DNA of 64,000 nt from UBA2387 sp019454665. Lineage in GTDB: Bacteria > Armatimonadota > Fimbriimonadia > Fimbriimonadales > Fimbriimonadaceae. The stretch lies in assembly GCA_045862995.1 (NCBI GenBank), contig BTVX01000003.1, positions 131,145 through 195,144 on the forward strand. The letters run 5' to 3'. Positions 24,267 through 32,270 of this stretch are shown piece after piece. The position numbers and the translations under genes are program-made. Every line of letters begins with the position of its first letter. Position 1 is the stretch's first letter. Below the pieces are notes generated by a model that was not told the origin of the DNA, did not search any database, and saw nothing but the letters and a program-made list of their open reading frames with translations.

Positions 24267-24932
24267 CTACCGCAGCGTTCGGATTGGCGCACCGGCTGGC
24301 CGAGTCTGGGTGGCCCTGTACCCATCGCTGGCCTTCACGGGGCCAACCGTGGGCGCGGCCCTGCCAAGGTTTGACCTGACAATGGCGACATCCTTCTCGT
24401 CGATGATCGAGTCTCTGTTCAGGTCGCTGACCACCCCATAGGAGCCCTTGTACACCCCGTTGTTCCGCCCGCCTTTGCTGATGAAGTACCGCAACACCTC
24501 CAAATCCTGTTCGTCGATCCTCCTGTCCGAGTTAACGTCTCCGAGAGCGAGTCTAACTGTCTCGTTGAGGTAGTTCGTTCCGGGTTTTAGATTGCGAACG
24601 GCGAACAGCGTGGGGATCGCCGCGAGTACTTCAAGAGAGACCTGTCGCACAAGGTCCTTCTGGCCGTCCGCTCCCTTTCGGGGCAATAAGACCGTCACCC
24701 ACGTTTCCCTTGGGGACAAGACGTCGACGAAGCCCCATTCTGTGTCGGCCTCCTCGGGCACCAACTCCAGTCCTTTTTCATCGTAAAGGCGGCGACCGTA
24801 ACCGAACCCATAGAGGTGCTCGACCCTGAACACAAGCCTATCCACGTGGACTGATTGGGCCAGTCGACCGACCGCCCCTTGTTGGGCGGTACACGTCGTT
24901 GCAAGTGCACATAGTATCGCGGTAATCATCAT
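24267..24932 (-). CDS. Secreted protein with C-terminal dockerin-type calcium repeats
   Basis: The 221-residue protein has a short signal peptide (MMITAILCALATTCTAQQ), an uncharacterised N-terminal domain, and two EF-hand-like dockerin repeats: LGDVNSDRRIDEQDLEVLRY and VSDLNRDSIIDEKDVAIVRS. The pair is the normal dockerin layout of two 22-residue calcium loops. Codon use looks less GC-rich than the neighbouring genes, which could mean recent acquisition. It lies between the DUF1501 and DUF1553 genes on the same strand. Dockerin-like ends here probably serve as generic calcium-binding tails, since no cohesin is visible. Confidence 0.75.
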   Translation of the reverse strand: MMITAILCALATTCTAQQGAVGRLAQSVHVDRLVFRVEHLYGFGYGRRLYDEKGLELVPEEADTEWGFVDVLSPRETWVTVLLPRKGADGQKDLVRQVSLEVLAAIPTLFAVRNLKPGTNYLNETVRLALGDVNSDRRIDEQDLEVLRYFISKGGRNNGVYKGSYGVVSDLNRDSIIDEKDVAIVRSNLGRAAPTVGPVKASDGYRATQTRPAGAPIRTLR

Positions 24933-24953
24933 GTGAAAAGTTCCCCGGCCTGT

Positions 24954-25172
24954 TTAGGCGTCTCCGTCGGTTTGATTGTTGGCGTAGGCGATGTCGTAAT
25001 CGTCATCGTCCACGTCTCCATCTCGGTCGAGGTCGCCGAACAATGGCACGTTGCCAGCGCTGTCGGGCTTGATCCAGTCGAAGTCGGCGGAAGTCAACCC
25101 GTTCCATGCGGAGAGCAGGTCGAGATCGTCTTGGTCAATGTCATTATCACCGTCCACGTCGCCCCGAAGTGG
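24954..25172 (-). pseudogene. Dockerin-type fragment, probably the remnant of a larger secreted protein
   Basis: About 72 codons are open between a TGA at 25173-25175 and the stop at 24954. They encode two calcium loops (DVDGDNDIDQDDLDLLSAW and FGDLDRDGDVDDDDYDIAYA) but no signal peptide or other domain. The only start is a GTG inside the first loop. This looks like the C-terminal end of a longer protein whose front has been lost. It sits 21 bp upstream of the intact dockerin-type gene on the same strand. The 25173-25262 stretch upstream is AT-richer and shows nothing else. Confidence 0.45.
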
Positions 25173-25262
25173 TCAACCACCAACCCTCTGCTCCCACTAT
25201 AACACACATTTCCGAAAACAGGGGCGAGTTCTCAGAAAAAAATCGAAAGAACAAAACGCCCC

Positions 25263-28226
25263 CTATTGCAGGGTGAGGAACTCGTCCAGGTTGAAGATCG
25301 TGTTGCAGATCAGGGTCCAGGCCGCGTGTTCGGCGGGGTCGAGCGAAGGGTCGCGCGGCTTCTCGCCCGTGGAAAGCAGCTTCTTCGCGTCCTCGACGCG
25401 TTGCGAGTACTGTTCGCGGTAGCGGTCAAGAGCCTTCAGAAGCACCAGCCGCTCGCCGTCGGAGGGTTCCCGCGCCAACGCCAACCGGAACGCCGTGTCG
25501 AGGCGCCGGGCATCGTCCTGCTCCTTCATCACGCGCTCGGCAAAGTGCCGCGCCGCTTCGACGAACGACGTCGCGTTCAGCGTCACCAGCGCCTGGAGCG
25601 GGGTGTTGGTGCGTGGGCGCTTCACCGTGCACGCTTCGCGCATGGGCGCGTCGAAGGCCATCATCGTGGGCGGAGGGCTGGTGCGCTTCCAGAACAGATA
25701 CAGGCTGCGGCGGTAGAGCGCTTCGCCGTGGTCCTGAACGTACTTGGACGTGTTGCTGCTGGGGTACGAGATGGCCTCCCAAAGCCCTTCGGGCTGGTAG
25801 GGCTTGTCGCCCTTGCCGCCGGGCTTCTGCACAAGCAGACCCGAGACGTAGAGCGCCTGATCGCGCAACACTTCGGCGTCCAACCGGTAGCGCGGCCCAC
25901 GCGAGACCAAGCGGTTCATGGGGTCCAGCGTCAGCTTCTTGCTGGTGGCGAACGACGCTTGGCGGAACGTGGCCGACGTCAGCAACAGCCGATGCAGCGC
26001 CTTGTTGCTCCAACCGTTTTCCTTGAACCAGACGGCCAGATAATCCAGCAGGTCCTTGTTGATGGGGTACTCGCCCTGCATGCCGAAGTCTTCGGGGGTG
26101 GAGACCAGCCCGTGGCCGAAGTGCTGCTGCCAGATACGGTTGACGTAGACGCGCGAGACCAACGGGTTGCGATCGCTGATCATCCACTGGGCGAGTCCCA
26201 AGCGGTTCTTGGGTTCGTGGTCGGTCAGCTTGCCCAGAGCCGCAGGGATCGCGCGGCCCACGCGCACGGTGGGCATGTCGTACTGGCCGCGCTTGAGCAC
26301 GAACGCCGGGCGAACCTTGTCGGCTTCTCGGGCGATGTACGTCTCGGGAATCGCGGCGTTCAGGTCGGCGTATTGCTTGGCCAGCGCACGGTAGGTCGAG
26401 GCATCCGCCGAGACGGGCCCCTCGGCGAGAAACATGGCCCGGAGGTCGGTCTCGGCGCGTGCGTCGAGCGGGTTGCTCAGGCGGAAGGTCAGGGCCTCCA
26501 TGCGCCGGGCGAGCGGGTCGAGGGCGCTCACGGCCAAGCCATCTTGCCCACCGGAGTTCACCAGCTTGACGAGCAACTGGTTGTCGCCCTTCTGGAGTTC
26601 GACGTCCAACACGTTCTGGTCGAGCGCGGCGGGGCGCAACACCTTCTGATCGAGCACCAGTTTGCCGTTGAGCCACACGCGGATGCCGTCGTCGCTGCCG
26701 AACGAAAGGGCGGCCTTCTTGGTCTCCGCCACGTTGACGGTGGTTCGGAAGTAGCGGGCGGCGTTCTCCTTCTTGACCAAGTCGCCGTTGATCTCGCCCA
26801 GTTTCAGGGCCAGGGGGCTCCACTCGACTTCCTTCGCGCCGTTGCCGGGCTCGGGGCCGAAGTTGGTGCCATAGGCGGTGTCGAAATCCTTGGCCTCGAA
26901 CACCGGGGAAGCCGACCACTCGCCCAGGTTCACAGGTACGGGGCGCGCCTCGCGCAGCCATCGGCGTGCCGTGCTGACGTCAACCCGTGCTTCCAAGGCG
27001 TCCATTTCGCGACGCCAGCCCGCCAAAGCGGCTTCTTGCTCGGGCGTCGGGGCCTTGATGACGGGCCCGTGGATGAACGCGTTGCCGTCCAGCGGCGTAT
27101 CGGCGGTCGAATTGAAGAACGCGTAGAGGCTGAAGTAGTCCTTGTGGGAAATCGGGTCGTACTTGTGGTCGTGGCAACGGGCGCAGCCCACGGTCAGGCC
27201 GAGCAGCACCGTCGAGGCCGTTTCCACGCGGTCGAACGTGTTCTTGGCGTGCACTTCTTCTTCGATGGCGCCGCCCTCCGCAGTGCTTGGGTTCATGCGG
27301 ATGAAGCCCGTCGCGATCAGTTGGTCGGTCGTGGGGTTGGGCAATAGGTCGCCCGCCACCTGCCAGAGCAGGAACTTGTTGTACGGTAGGTCCTCGTTGA
27401 ACTTGCGGACCACCCAATCGCGGTAGGGGTACACCGAGCGCTCGTTGTCGAGGTGTAGCCCGTGCGTGTCGCCATAGCGGACGGCATCCAGCCAGTAGCG
27501 CGCCTGATGCTCGCCATAGCGTGGGTCGTCCAGGAGCCGGTCAACGTACTTCTCGTAGGCGTTGGGGTCGGGGTCGCGGACGAGCGCTTCGACTTCCTCC
27601 GGGTTCGGCGGCAAACCGATCAGAGCCAGCGACGCGCGGCGGGCCAGCGTGCGCCGATCGGCCTCGCCCTCGGGAATCAGGCCGTGGGCGTCGAGGTTCG
27701 CCATGACGAGGCGGTCCACTTCGTTGCGCACCCAGCGCGGGTTGGAGACCTTGGGCATCGGCGGCTTGACCGGCACCTCGAACGACCAATGGCGGCTGTA
27801 CTTGGCCCCCTGCAGGATCCACAGGCGCAGCGTCTCGATCTGGTCGGGTGTGAGCGGCTTGACCTCCGAGTAGGTCGGCGGCATGATGTCGCTCGGCTCT
27901 TTCGCCGAGACGCGGTGCCAGAGACGGGACTTCTCGGGGTTGCCGGGCACGATGGCGGCGTAGCCGCCCCGGTCTTTGAGCGCTTCGTCGCGCAGGTCGA
28001 GGCGCAAGCCGGCCTGGACTGCGGCGGCATCGGGTCCGTGGCACGTGAAGCAGCTTTCACTGAGGATCGGCCGCACGTCGCGGTTGAAATCTATCGTTCG
28101 AGGGGCCTTGGCCTGAGCCGGCGCGGGCTGCGCGAACGCCGCCCAGCCGGCGGCCACACCCGCCAGACAGAAAAGGGCTGCCGCGCCCTGCGCCACGATG
28201 CGTTGGAGGCTCTTCTTTGGTGCCAC
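25263..28226 (-). CDS. Planctomycete-type cytochrome c / DUF1549 / DUF1553 protein
   Basis: The 987-residue protein starts with a GTG at 28226 that opens a signal peptide (MAPKKSLQRIVAQGAAALF to about residue 40). Domains in order: PSCyt1 with haem motif CFTCH at 59-63 (DVRPILSESCFTCHGPDA), PSCyt2/DUF1549 (DRLVMANLDA, YWLDAVRYGDTHG, a second CARCH at 348-352), a PA14-like insert (RYFRTTVNVAETKKAALSFG), and DUF1553 (NRIWQQHFGHGLVSTPEDFG, TNTPLQALVTLN). It is the usual partner of DUF1501 proteins, thought to act together on an unknown envelope or polysaccharide substrate with electron transfer. A longer open frame upstream has no signal and is rejected. Confidence 0.9.
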   Translation of the reverse strand: MAPKKSLQRIVAQGAAALFCLAGVAAGWAAFAQPAPAQAKAPRTIDFNRDVRPILSESCFTCHGPDAAAVQAGLRLDLRDEALKDRGGYAAIVPGNPEKSRLWHRVSAKEPSDIMPPTYSEVKPLTPDQIETLRLWILQGAKYSRHWSFEVPVKPPMPKVSNPRWVRNEVDRLVMANLDAHGLIPEGEADRRTLARRASLALIGLPPNPEEVEALVRDPDPNAYEKYVDRLLDDPRYGEHQARYWLDAVRYGDTHGLHLDNERSVYPYRDWVVRKFNEDLPYNKFLLWQVAGDLLPNPTTDQLIATGFIRMNPSTAEGGAIEEEVHAKNTFDRVETASTVLLGLTVGCARCHDHKYDPISHKDYFSLYAFFNSTADTPLDGNAFIHGPVIKAPTPEQEAALAGWRREMDALEARVDVSTARRWLREARPVPVNLGEWSASPVFEAKDFDTAYGTNFGPEPGNGAKEVEWSPLALKLGEINGDLVKKENAARYFRTTVNVAETKKAALSFGSDDGIRVWLNGKLVLDQKVLRPAALDQNVLDVELQKGDNQLLVKLVNSGGQDGLAVSALDPLARRMEALTFRLSNPLDARAETDLRAMFLAEGPVSADASTYRALAKQYADLNAAIPETYIAREADKVRPAFVLKRGQYDMPTVRVGRAIPAALGKLTDHEPKNRLGLAQWMISDRNPLVSRVYVNRIWQQHFGHGLVSTPEDFGMQGEYPINKDLLDYLAVWFKENGWSNKALHRLLLTSATFRQASFATSKKLTLDPMNRLVSRGPRYRLDAEVLRDQALYVSGLLVQKPGGKGDKPYQPEGLWEAISYPSSNTSKYVQDHGEALYRRSLYLFWKRTSPPPTMMAFDAPMREACTVKRPRTNTPLQALVTLNATSFVEAARHFAERVMKEQDDARRLDTAFRLALAREPSDGERLVLLKALDRYREQYSQRVEDAKKLLSTGEKPRDPSLDPAEHAAWTLICNTIFNLDEFLTLQ

Positions 28227-28311
28227 GATGGTGAATGCATCGTAGCACAGGAGACCGCCGAATCGTGGAAAAAACCGCCCGCATCGGGTTCGGCTCGTTC
28301 CACCGAACGGG

Positions 28312-29217
28312 CTAGCGGGGGATTTGAAAGTGGGTTCTGGCCAGGCCCTCCAGCCAGGGACGCAGGTCCACCCAACCGCCGAGCGAGTTGGCGAGAAGCG
28401 ACTCGACCAACGTCCAGTACCCGCGGACCGAGGCGACCTGTTCCTTCGACCAGCGCAGGGTGTCGGTCGCCCAAACCGTGAAACGATCCCATACGTTCGC
28501 AGGCGGCTTGGGGGGAACCGAGGTCGTCGCGGGCCGGACGAGCGCCGCGACAATCGTCGCTTTGGCCGTGTCGCTACCCTTGTCGCTTTCGCCGAGCAAC
28601 AGCTCGAGGACCATGCCCGAGCCGACCCCGAGCGCCGGGTCGAGCAGGGCGTATCCGTTGCCGCGGAGCGGCCGGGTGCGGTCGGCTTCCACCAACTCGC
28701 CTTCGAGCGTCAATCCGAGGATCAGGGAGCGGTCGGCGGGCAACTGCTTCATCTTTCCGGGGATCGCTCGGAGTACCCGCGCCTTCAGCGTGAGCCCGCC
28801 CGAAGTCTCCGACCACACGGTGTCCGGCCCCAGGTCTTTCGGCAGGTTGGCCGGCGCAAGGACCCGGACGGGGAGTTCGTCGGCGAAAGGCAACGCAAAC
28901 ATTCCGCTCGAGCGTGCGCCCTCGACCGAAGCGACCCCTCGGTCGTTGAGGACGATCTTCTTGGAAGGGAACAACTGGGCCGTGGTCGTCTCGTTGATGG
29001 GCAGTTTGGCGCCGTTCCAAGTGGCCGTGGCGGAAGAGGCCTTGAAGTCCACGCGCGGGGATGGCTCCCGGGTCGCGACCGTGTACTCGAACCGGGCTTG
29101 CGCCGAAAGTGTGCCGTTCCGCAGCAGTTGAGTCAGGGCGCCCGTGGCCTCGACATCCACCTGATAGGTGTAGCCGGGCAGGGTCAGCGTGTAGAGAAAG
29201 GCGATCACAGGCAACAT
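28312..29217 (-). CDS. Uncharacterised secreted or periplasmic protein
   Basis: The 301-residue protein begins MLPVIAFLYTLTLPGYTYQV, a weak export signal. The rest is mostly beta-strand with no recognised family. The C-terminus is richer in Trp and Leu (WDRFTVWATDTLRWSKEQVA and RGYWTLVESLL), possibly amphipathic. Its ATG overlaps the stop of the first ClpS-like gene by one base (TGATG at 29215-29219), so it is part of an operon with the two ClpS-like genes. I cannot propose a function. Confidence 0.7.
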   Translation of the reverse strand: MLPVIAFLYTLTLPGYTYQVDVEATGALTQLLRNGTLSAQARFEYTVATREPSPRVDFKASSATATWNGAKLPINETTTAQLFPSKKIVLNDRGVASVEGARSSGMFALPFADELPVRVLAPANLPKDLGPDTVWSETSGGLTLKARVLRAIPGKMKQLPADRSLILGLTLEGELVEADRTRPLRGNGYALLDPALGVGSGMVLELLLGESDKGSDTAKATIVAALVRPATTSVPPKPPANVWDRFTVWATDTLRWSKEQVASVRGYWTLVESLLANSLGGWVDLRPWLEGLARTHFQIPR

Positions 29218-29498
29218 CAGTCCATCTCCGAGACGCGGACCTCGATGCCGATGGTGGCGATCACGGCCGCGACGCGTTCACATTCCTCTTGGCGGCCATG
29301 GTGGACCACCGAGAGGCCGAGGTGGTCAATTTCCCACGCCTCGATGTAGGCCTCTTCGAACGTGCAACCGGTGGCTCGCATGAGGATTTCGATCACTTCT
29401 TGGTAGGTGTTGACGTCGTTGTTGTAGACCGTGACGATCCAGCCGCCGAACCCGGTGTCGGAGGTGGTCGGCTCGAGGACGGGAAGCGCGCCACCCAT
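29217..29498 (-). CDS. ClpS-like adaptor (copy 1)
   Basis: The 93-residue protein matches the ClpS core: GWIVTVYNNDVNTYQEVIEI, CTFEEAYIEAWEIDHLG (His kept at the position that contacts the N-end residue), and a final strand IGIEVRVSEM. ClpS delivers proteins with destabilising N-terminal residues to ClpA or ClpC. In the substrate pocket the usual Asn-Asp pair reads Asn26-Asn27-Asp28, so the first Asp is replaced by Asn. ATG 29498 is chosen because an upstream start adds an unrelated 53-residue stretch that overlaps copy 2. No Clp ATPase is adjacent. Confidence 0.8.
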   Translation of the reverse strand: MGGALPVLEPTTSDTGFGGWIVTVYNNDVNTYQEVIEILMRATGCTFEEAYIEAWEIDHLGLSVVHHGRQEECERVAAVIATIGIEVRVSEMD

Positions 29499-29500
29499 GG

Positions 29501-29791
29501 TCAGTCGGGCCATTCGGGCCGCACATCGGTTCTGACGCCGACGCGGGCCAGTGGTTCCGCGGCTTGGAGGCACACGGATTCCGTGCCGAAGTGGACGGGC
29601 GCTTCGCCGTACGTGTGGGCCTCCCAGGCTTCGATCGCGGCTTCCTGAAGGTCGCAACCCGTCCCTTCGATGAGGGCCAGGATCACCTCGTCGAAGCTGG
29701 TTGTGTCGTTGTTGAAGATGACGAGCATCCAGCGGCCTTGCGTAGAAGGGCCGTCGTTCTGGACATCGGGCAGGACCACCGATTGGCTCAT
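29501..29791 (-). CDS. ClpS-like adaptor (copy 2)
   Basis: The 96-residue protein has the same core: GRWMLVIFNNDTTSFDEVIL, CDLQEAAIEAWEAHTYGEA and VGVRTDVRPEW. Again the pocket reads Asn-Asn-Asp (27-29) and the His is kept. It is followed after 2 bp by copy 1, so the two are made from one mRNA. They share perhaps a third of residues and so are old duplicates. They may recognise different N-degrons or form a heteromer. The tail of the operon is the uncharacterised 301-residue protein. Confidence 0.8.
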   Translation of the reverse strand: MSQSVVLPDVQNDGPSTQGRWMLVIFNNDTTSFDEVILALIEGTGCDLQEAAIEAWEAHTYGEAPVHFGTESVCLQAAEPLARVGVRTDVRPEWPD

Positions 29792-29831
29792 CGCTGATCC
29801 GTTATTGTGGCACTTTGCTCATCCAGACGAA

Positions 29832-29859
29832 GGGCCCGGCGACCGGAGTCGCCGAGCCC
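29832..29859 (-). terminator. Hairpin after first tandem pseudopilin gene
   Basis: A 12-bp stem (29832-29843 with 29848-29859, one mismatch) and loop CGGA lie 22 bp after the stop of the pseudopilin gene at 29882. The T-tract is weak. Confidence 0.5.
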
Positions 29860-29881
29860 CTCTTGGATCGCGAATGCCGAC

Positions 29882-30814
29882 TTAGTTGGTCAGCAGGTCC
29901 TGGTCCGGCCGGAAGAAGCAGGAATAGGACGCGGTCGCGTTCGGGATGGTGCAGCCCCACATCGAGACGGGCGTGCCCGTCGCGTCAATGCTGGCGAACG
30001 GGGTGCCGTAGTAGTCCGTGATGTAGTTGGGGGCGAGGGTGTTCTTGGCGCCCACGCGGAAGAACTTGGCCGACGTGTCCACGCGGCTGCTGTTCATGCC
30101 GTTGCCCCAGACCCATGCCTTGGCGGCGGCGCCGCCCGTCCAGAACCAAGCCCAACCGGAAGACGAACCGCCCGTGTAGGGAGGAGCGGCGCCGTTGAAG
30201 CGGCAGGCCTGAGCGCCGGAGCCCGCGAGGTAGTCGCAGCGCAGCGTCGGGCTGGTGATGGCCCGGCCTTCGAGGGCCGAGGTGCCGTTGCCGTTCCAGA
30301 ACATGACGAGCTTGGAGGGCAGGGCCACTTCCGAAGCGCTCAAGGTGTGGAGCAGACCGTTGTACGTGAGGTTCTGGGTGGCGGCGGCGCGTCGCGCGGC
30401 GCCGGCGAAGTCCGCGGCGTCGGCGGCGTTCCGGACTTTGGTGAATCCGGTGCCGTCCAGGATGTCCCAGCTCTTCATGTACGCCTGAAGGGAGTTGGCC
30501 CAATAGGTCGTGTTCGCTTGCTTGACCGTGGGGGTGTCCCACACGTCCGAAGTCTTCCAGTCGTAGGGGATCGGGTGGATGACGTTCCAGCGGGCCGTGC
30601 CGTCGTCGCGAGTGCTGAAGGCGAGCGCCATCAGGTCGTCGTTGTCGGCCGAATAGATGGCCATGGCCGTGCCGGTTTGCTTGACGTTGCTCAGGTTGGT
30701 GGTCTTCTTGGCAGACTCCTTGGCCTGGGCGTAAACGGGGAAGAGCATCGCCGCGAGAATCGCGATGATGGCGATGACGACAAGTAGTTCAATGAGGGTG
30801 AAACCCTTTCGCAT
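29882..30814 (-). CDS. Prepilin-like protein, tandem copy A
   Basis: The 310-residue protein starts MRKGFTLIELLVVIAI with the Glu at +5 and the standard hydrophobic helix, then AKESAKKTTNLSNVKQTG. The globular part shares long identical blocks with copies B and C (DILDGTGFTKV, DAADFAGAARRA, EVALPSKLVMFW, SGWAWFW) and ends PDQDLLTN. It differs from the operon-linked pseudopilins by lacking the DGH motif. GGAGGT precedes ATG 30814. It has its own promoter (30933-30959) and probably forms or decorates surface filaments together with its neighbours. Confidence 0.85.
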   Translation of the reverse strand: MRKGFTLIELLVVIAIIAILAAMLFPVYAQAKESAKKTTNLSNVKQTGTAMAIYSADNDDLMALAFSTRDDGTARWNVIHPIPYDWKTSDVWDTPTVKQANTTYWANSLQAYMKSWDILDGTGFTKVRNAADAADFAGAARRAAATQNLTYNGLLHTLSASEVALPSKLVMFWNGNGTSALEGRAITSPTLRCDYLAGSGAQACRFNGAAPPYTGGSSSGWAWFWTGGAAAKAWVWGNGMNSSRVDTSAKFFRVGAKNTLAPNYITDYYGTPFASIDATGTPVSMWGCTIPNATASYSCFFRPDQDLLTN

Positions 30815-30932
30815 TGTCTTGCTGACCTCCGATGGACGTCCACGGGGCAAGAGGTCGCCGTTCGCCGCTCGATGAAGAAATGATTCCAGCGTTTTGCGGA
30901 ACTCTGGCTGCCACCGCACCGTAGACAGCCCG

Positions 30933-30959
30933 ATTCTATCAGGCGAAAGACTCAGACAA
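30933..30959 (-). promoter_or_regulatory. Promoter of pseudopilin copy A
   Basis: On the minus strand a -10 TAGAAT (30933-30938) and a -35-like TTGTCT (30954-30959) are 15 bp apart. The spacing is short, so confidence is lower than for copies B and C. Confidence 0.4.
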
Positions 30960-30994
30960 GCGGTTGTTCAGATGGATTTCACTTAAACAGACGA

Positions 30995-31063
30995 ACACGA
31001 ACCGCCCCCGCGCGTACGGGGGAGGTTCGTGTCGTCTTGACCGCAGAGCCTGACGGCTCTGCG
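30995..31063 (-). terminator. Double hairpin after pseudopilin copy B
   Basis: Two strong stems follow the stop of copy B: a 9-bp stem at 31042-31063 (loop TGAC) and a 15-bp stem at 30995-31032 with one mismatch. On the minus strand the second is followed by TCGTCTGTTT. This should end copy B transcription before the copy A promoter. Confidence 0.7.
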
Positions 31064-31079
31064 ACCGGTCGCGTTCAGC

Positions 31080-32009
31080 TCAGCGCAAGAGGTCCTGGTC
31101 CGGCCGGAAGAAGCAGGAGTAGGACGCGGTCGCGTTCGCGATGGTGCAGCCCCACATGGTGAGCGGGTTGCCCTGCGCGTCGATGTTGGCGAACGGCGTG
31201 CCGTAGTAGTCGGTGATGTAGTTGGGAGCGACGACGCCCTTGGGTCCCGTGCGGAAGAACTTGGCCGACGTGTCCGTGCGGCTGCTGTTCATGCCGTTGC
31301 CATACACCCAGGCCTTGCCGCCCGTGCCCCAGAACCACGCCCAGCCCGAGGAGGAGCCGCCCGAGTAGGGGGGCGCCGTCGGATTGAAGCGGCAGGACTG
31401 GAACGGCGTCGCGCTGGCTGCCCAGTCGCATCGCAGGTTCGGGTTGCTGATGGCGCGGCCTTCTCGGGCGGCGCTGCCGTTGCCGCTCCAGAACATGACG
31501 AGCTTGGAAGGCAGAGCGACTTCCGAGGTGCTCAACGTGTGGAGCAGGCCGTTGTACGTGAAGTGCTGGCTCGCGGGAGCGCGTCGGGCCGCGCCGGCGA
31601 AGTCCGCCGCGTCCGCCGTCGAGCGGACCTTGGTGAACCCGGTGCCGTCCAGAATCTCCCAGCTCTTCATGTAGGGCTGCATGGAGTTGGCCCAGTAGGT
31701 CGTGTTGGAAGCCTTGACCGTGGGGGTGTCCCACACATCCGAGGTCTTCCAGTCGTAGGGGATCGGGTGAATGACGTTCCACCGGGACGTGCCGTCGTCG
31801 CGGTACGAGAACGACATCGCAAACAGGTCGTCGTTGTCCGCAGCGTAAATGGCCATGGACGTGCCCATTTGCTTGACGTTGCTCAGGTTGGTGGTCTTTT
31901 TGGCAGACTCCTTGGCCTGGGCGTAGACGGGGAAGAGCATCGCCGCGAGGATCGCGATGATCGCGATCACGACGAGCAGTTCGATGAGCGTGAAGCCCTT
32001 GCGTCGCAT
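31080..32009 (-). CDS. Prepilin-like protein, tandem copy B
   Basis: The 309-residue protein starts MRRKGFTLIELLVVIAI after GGAGGA and is nearly the same as copy C through most of its length (KQMGTSMAIYAADNDDLFA, ILDGTGFTKVRSTADAADF, RAPASQHFTYNGLLHTLSTS). It ends SYSCFFRPDQDLLR. The conserved N-terminus implies prepilin peptidase processing and export by a type II/IV pilus-like machine. Copy B has its own promoter and terminator, so the three copies can be expressed independently. Confidence 0.85.
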   Translation of the reverse strand: MRRKGFTLIELLVVIAIIAILAAMLFPVYAQAKESAKKTTNLSNVKQMGTSMAIYAADNDDLFAMSFSYRDDGTSRWNVIHPIPYDWKTSDVWDTPTVKASNTTYWANSMQPYMKSWEILDGTGFTKVRSTADAADFAGAARRAPASQHFTYNGLLHTLSTSEVALPSKLVMFWSGNGSAAREGRAISNPNLRCDWAASATPFQSCRFNPTAPPYSGGSSSGWAWFWGTGGKAWVYGNGMNSSRTDTSAKFFRTGPKGVVAPNYITDYYGTPFANIDAQGNPLTMWGCTIANATASYSCFFRPDQDLLR

Positions 32010-32122
32010 AGGTATGTGTTCCTCCAATCGGCACACGCAACGCCAAGCGTCCCGCGCTTTGAATGAACGATTGCTGAAGTCAGGAACTCATGCCCCGGCC
32101 TCGCGCGTACCGATTGCGTTCC

Positions 32123-32151
32123 ATTCTAGCGCGATGAACGCCAAATGACAA
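32123..32151 (-). promoter_or_regulatory. Promoter of pseudopilin copy B
   Basis: On the minus strand -35 TTGTCA (32146-32151) and -10 TAGAAT (32123-32128) are separated by 17 bp. The start would lie near 32116, giving a leader of about 107 nt with GGAGGA before ATG 32009. Confidence 0.7.
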
Positions 32152-32228
32152 GGGTTTTTTCACTTTTTTGTCATCTGTTCATAGGTCGTTCCTCCCAGCC
32201 GCTTCAAAACGCGGCTCGGAGAACCCGT

Positions 32229-32256
32229 CTCCGGGGCCACCGAGGCGGCCCCGGAG
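32229..32256 (-). terminator. Hairpin after pseudopilin copy C
   Basis: A perfect 10-bp GC stem (32229-32238 with 32247-32256) lies 14 bp after the copy C stop. It lacks a clear T-tract. Confidence 0.55.
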
Positions 32257-32270
32257 AGTGTTGGGACGCC

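Noticed and set aside
25266..27347. 693-codon plus-strand frame
   Set aside because: It is antisense to the DUF1553 gene, whose domains are unmistakable.
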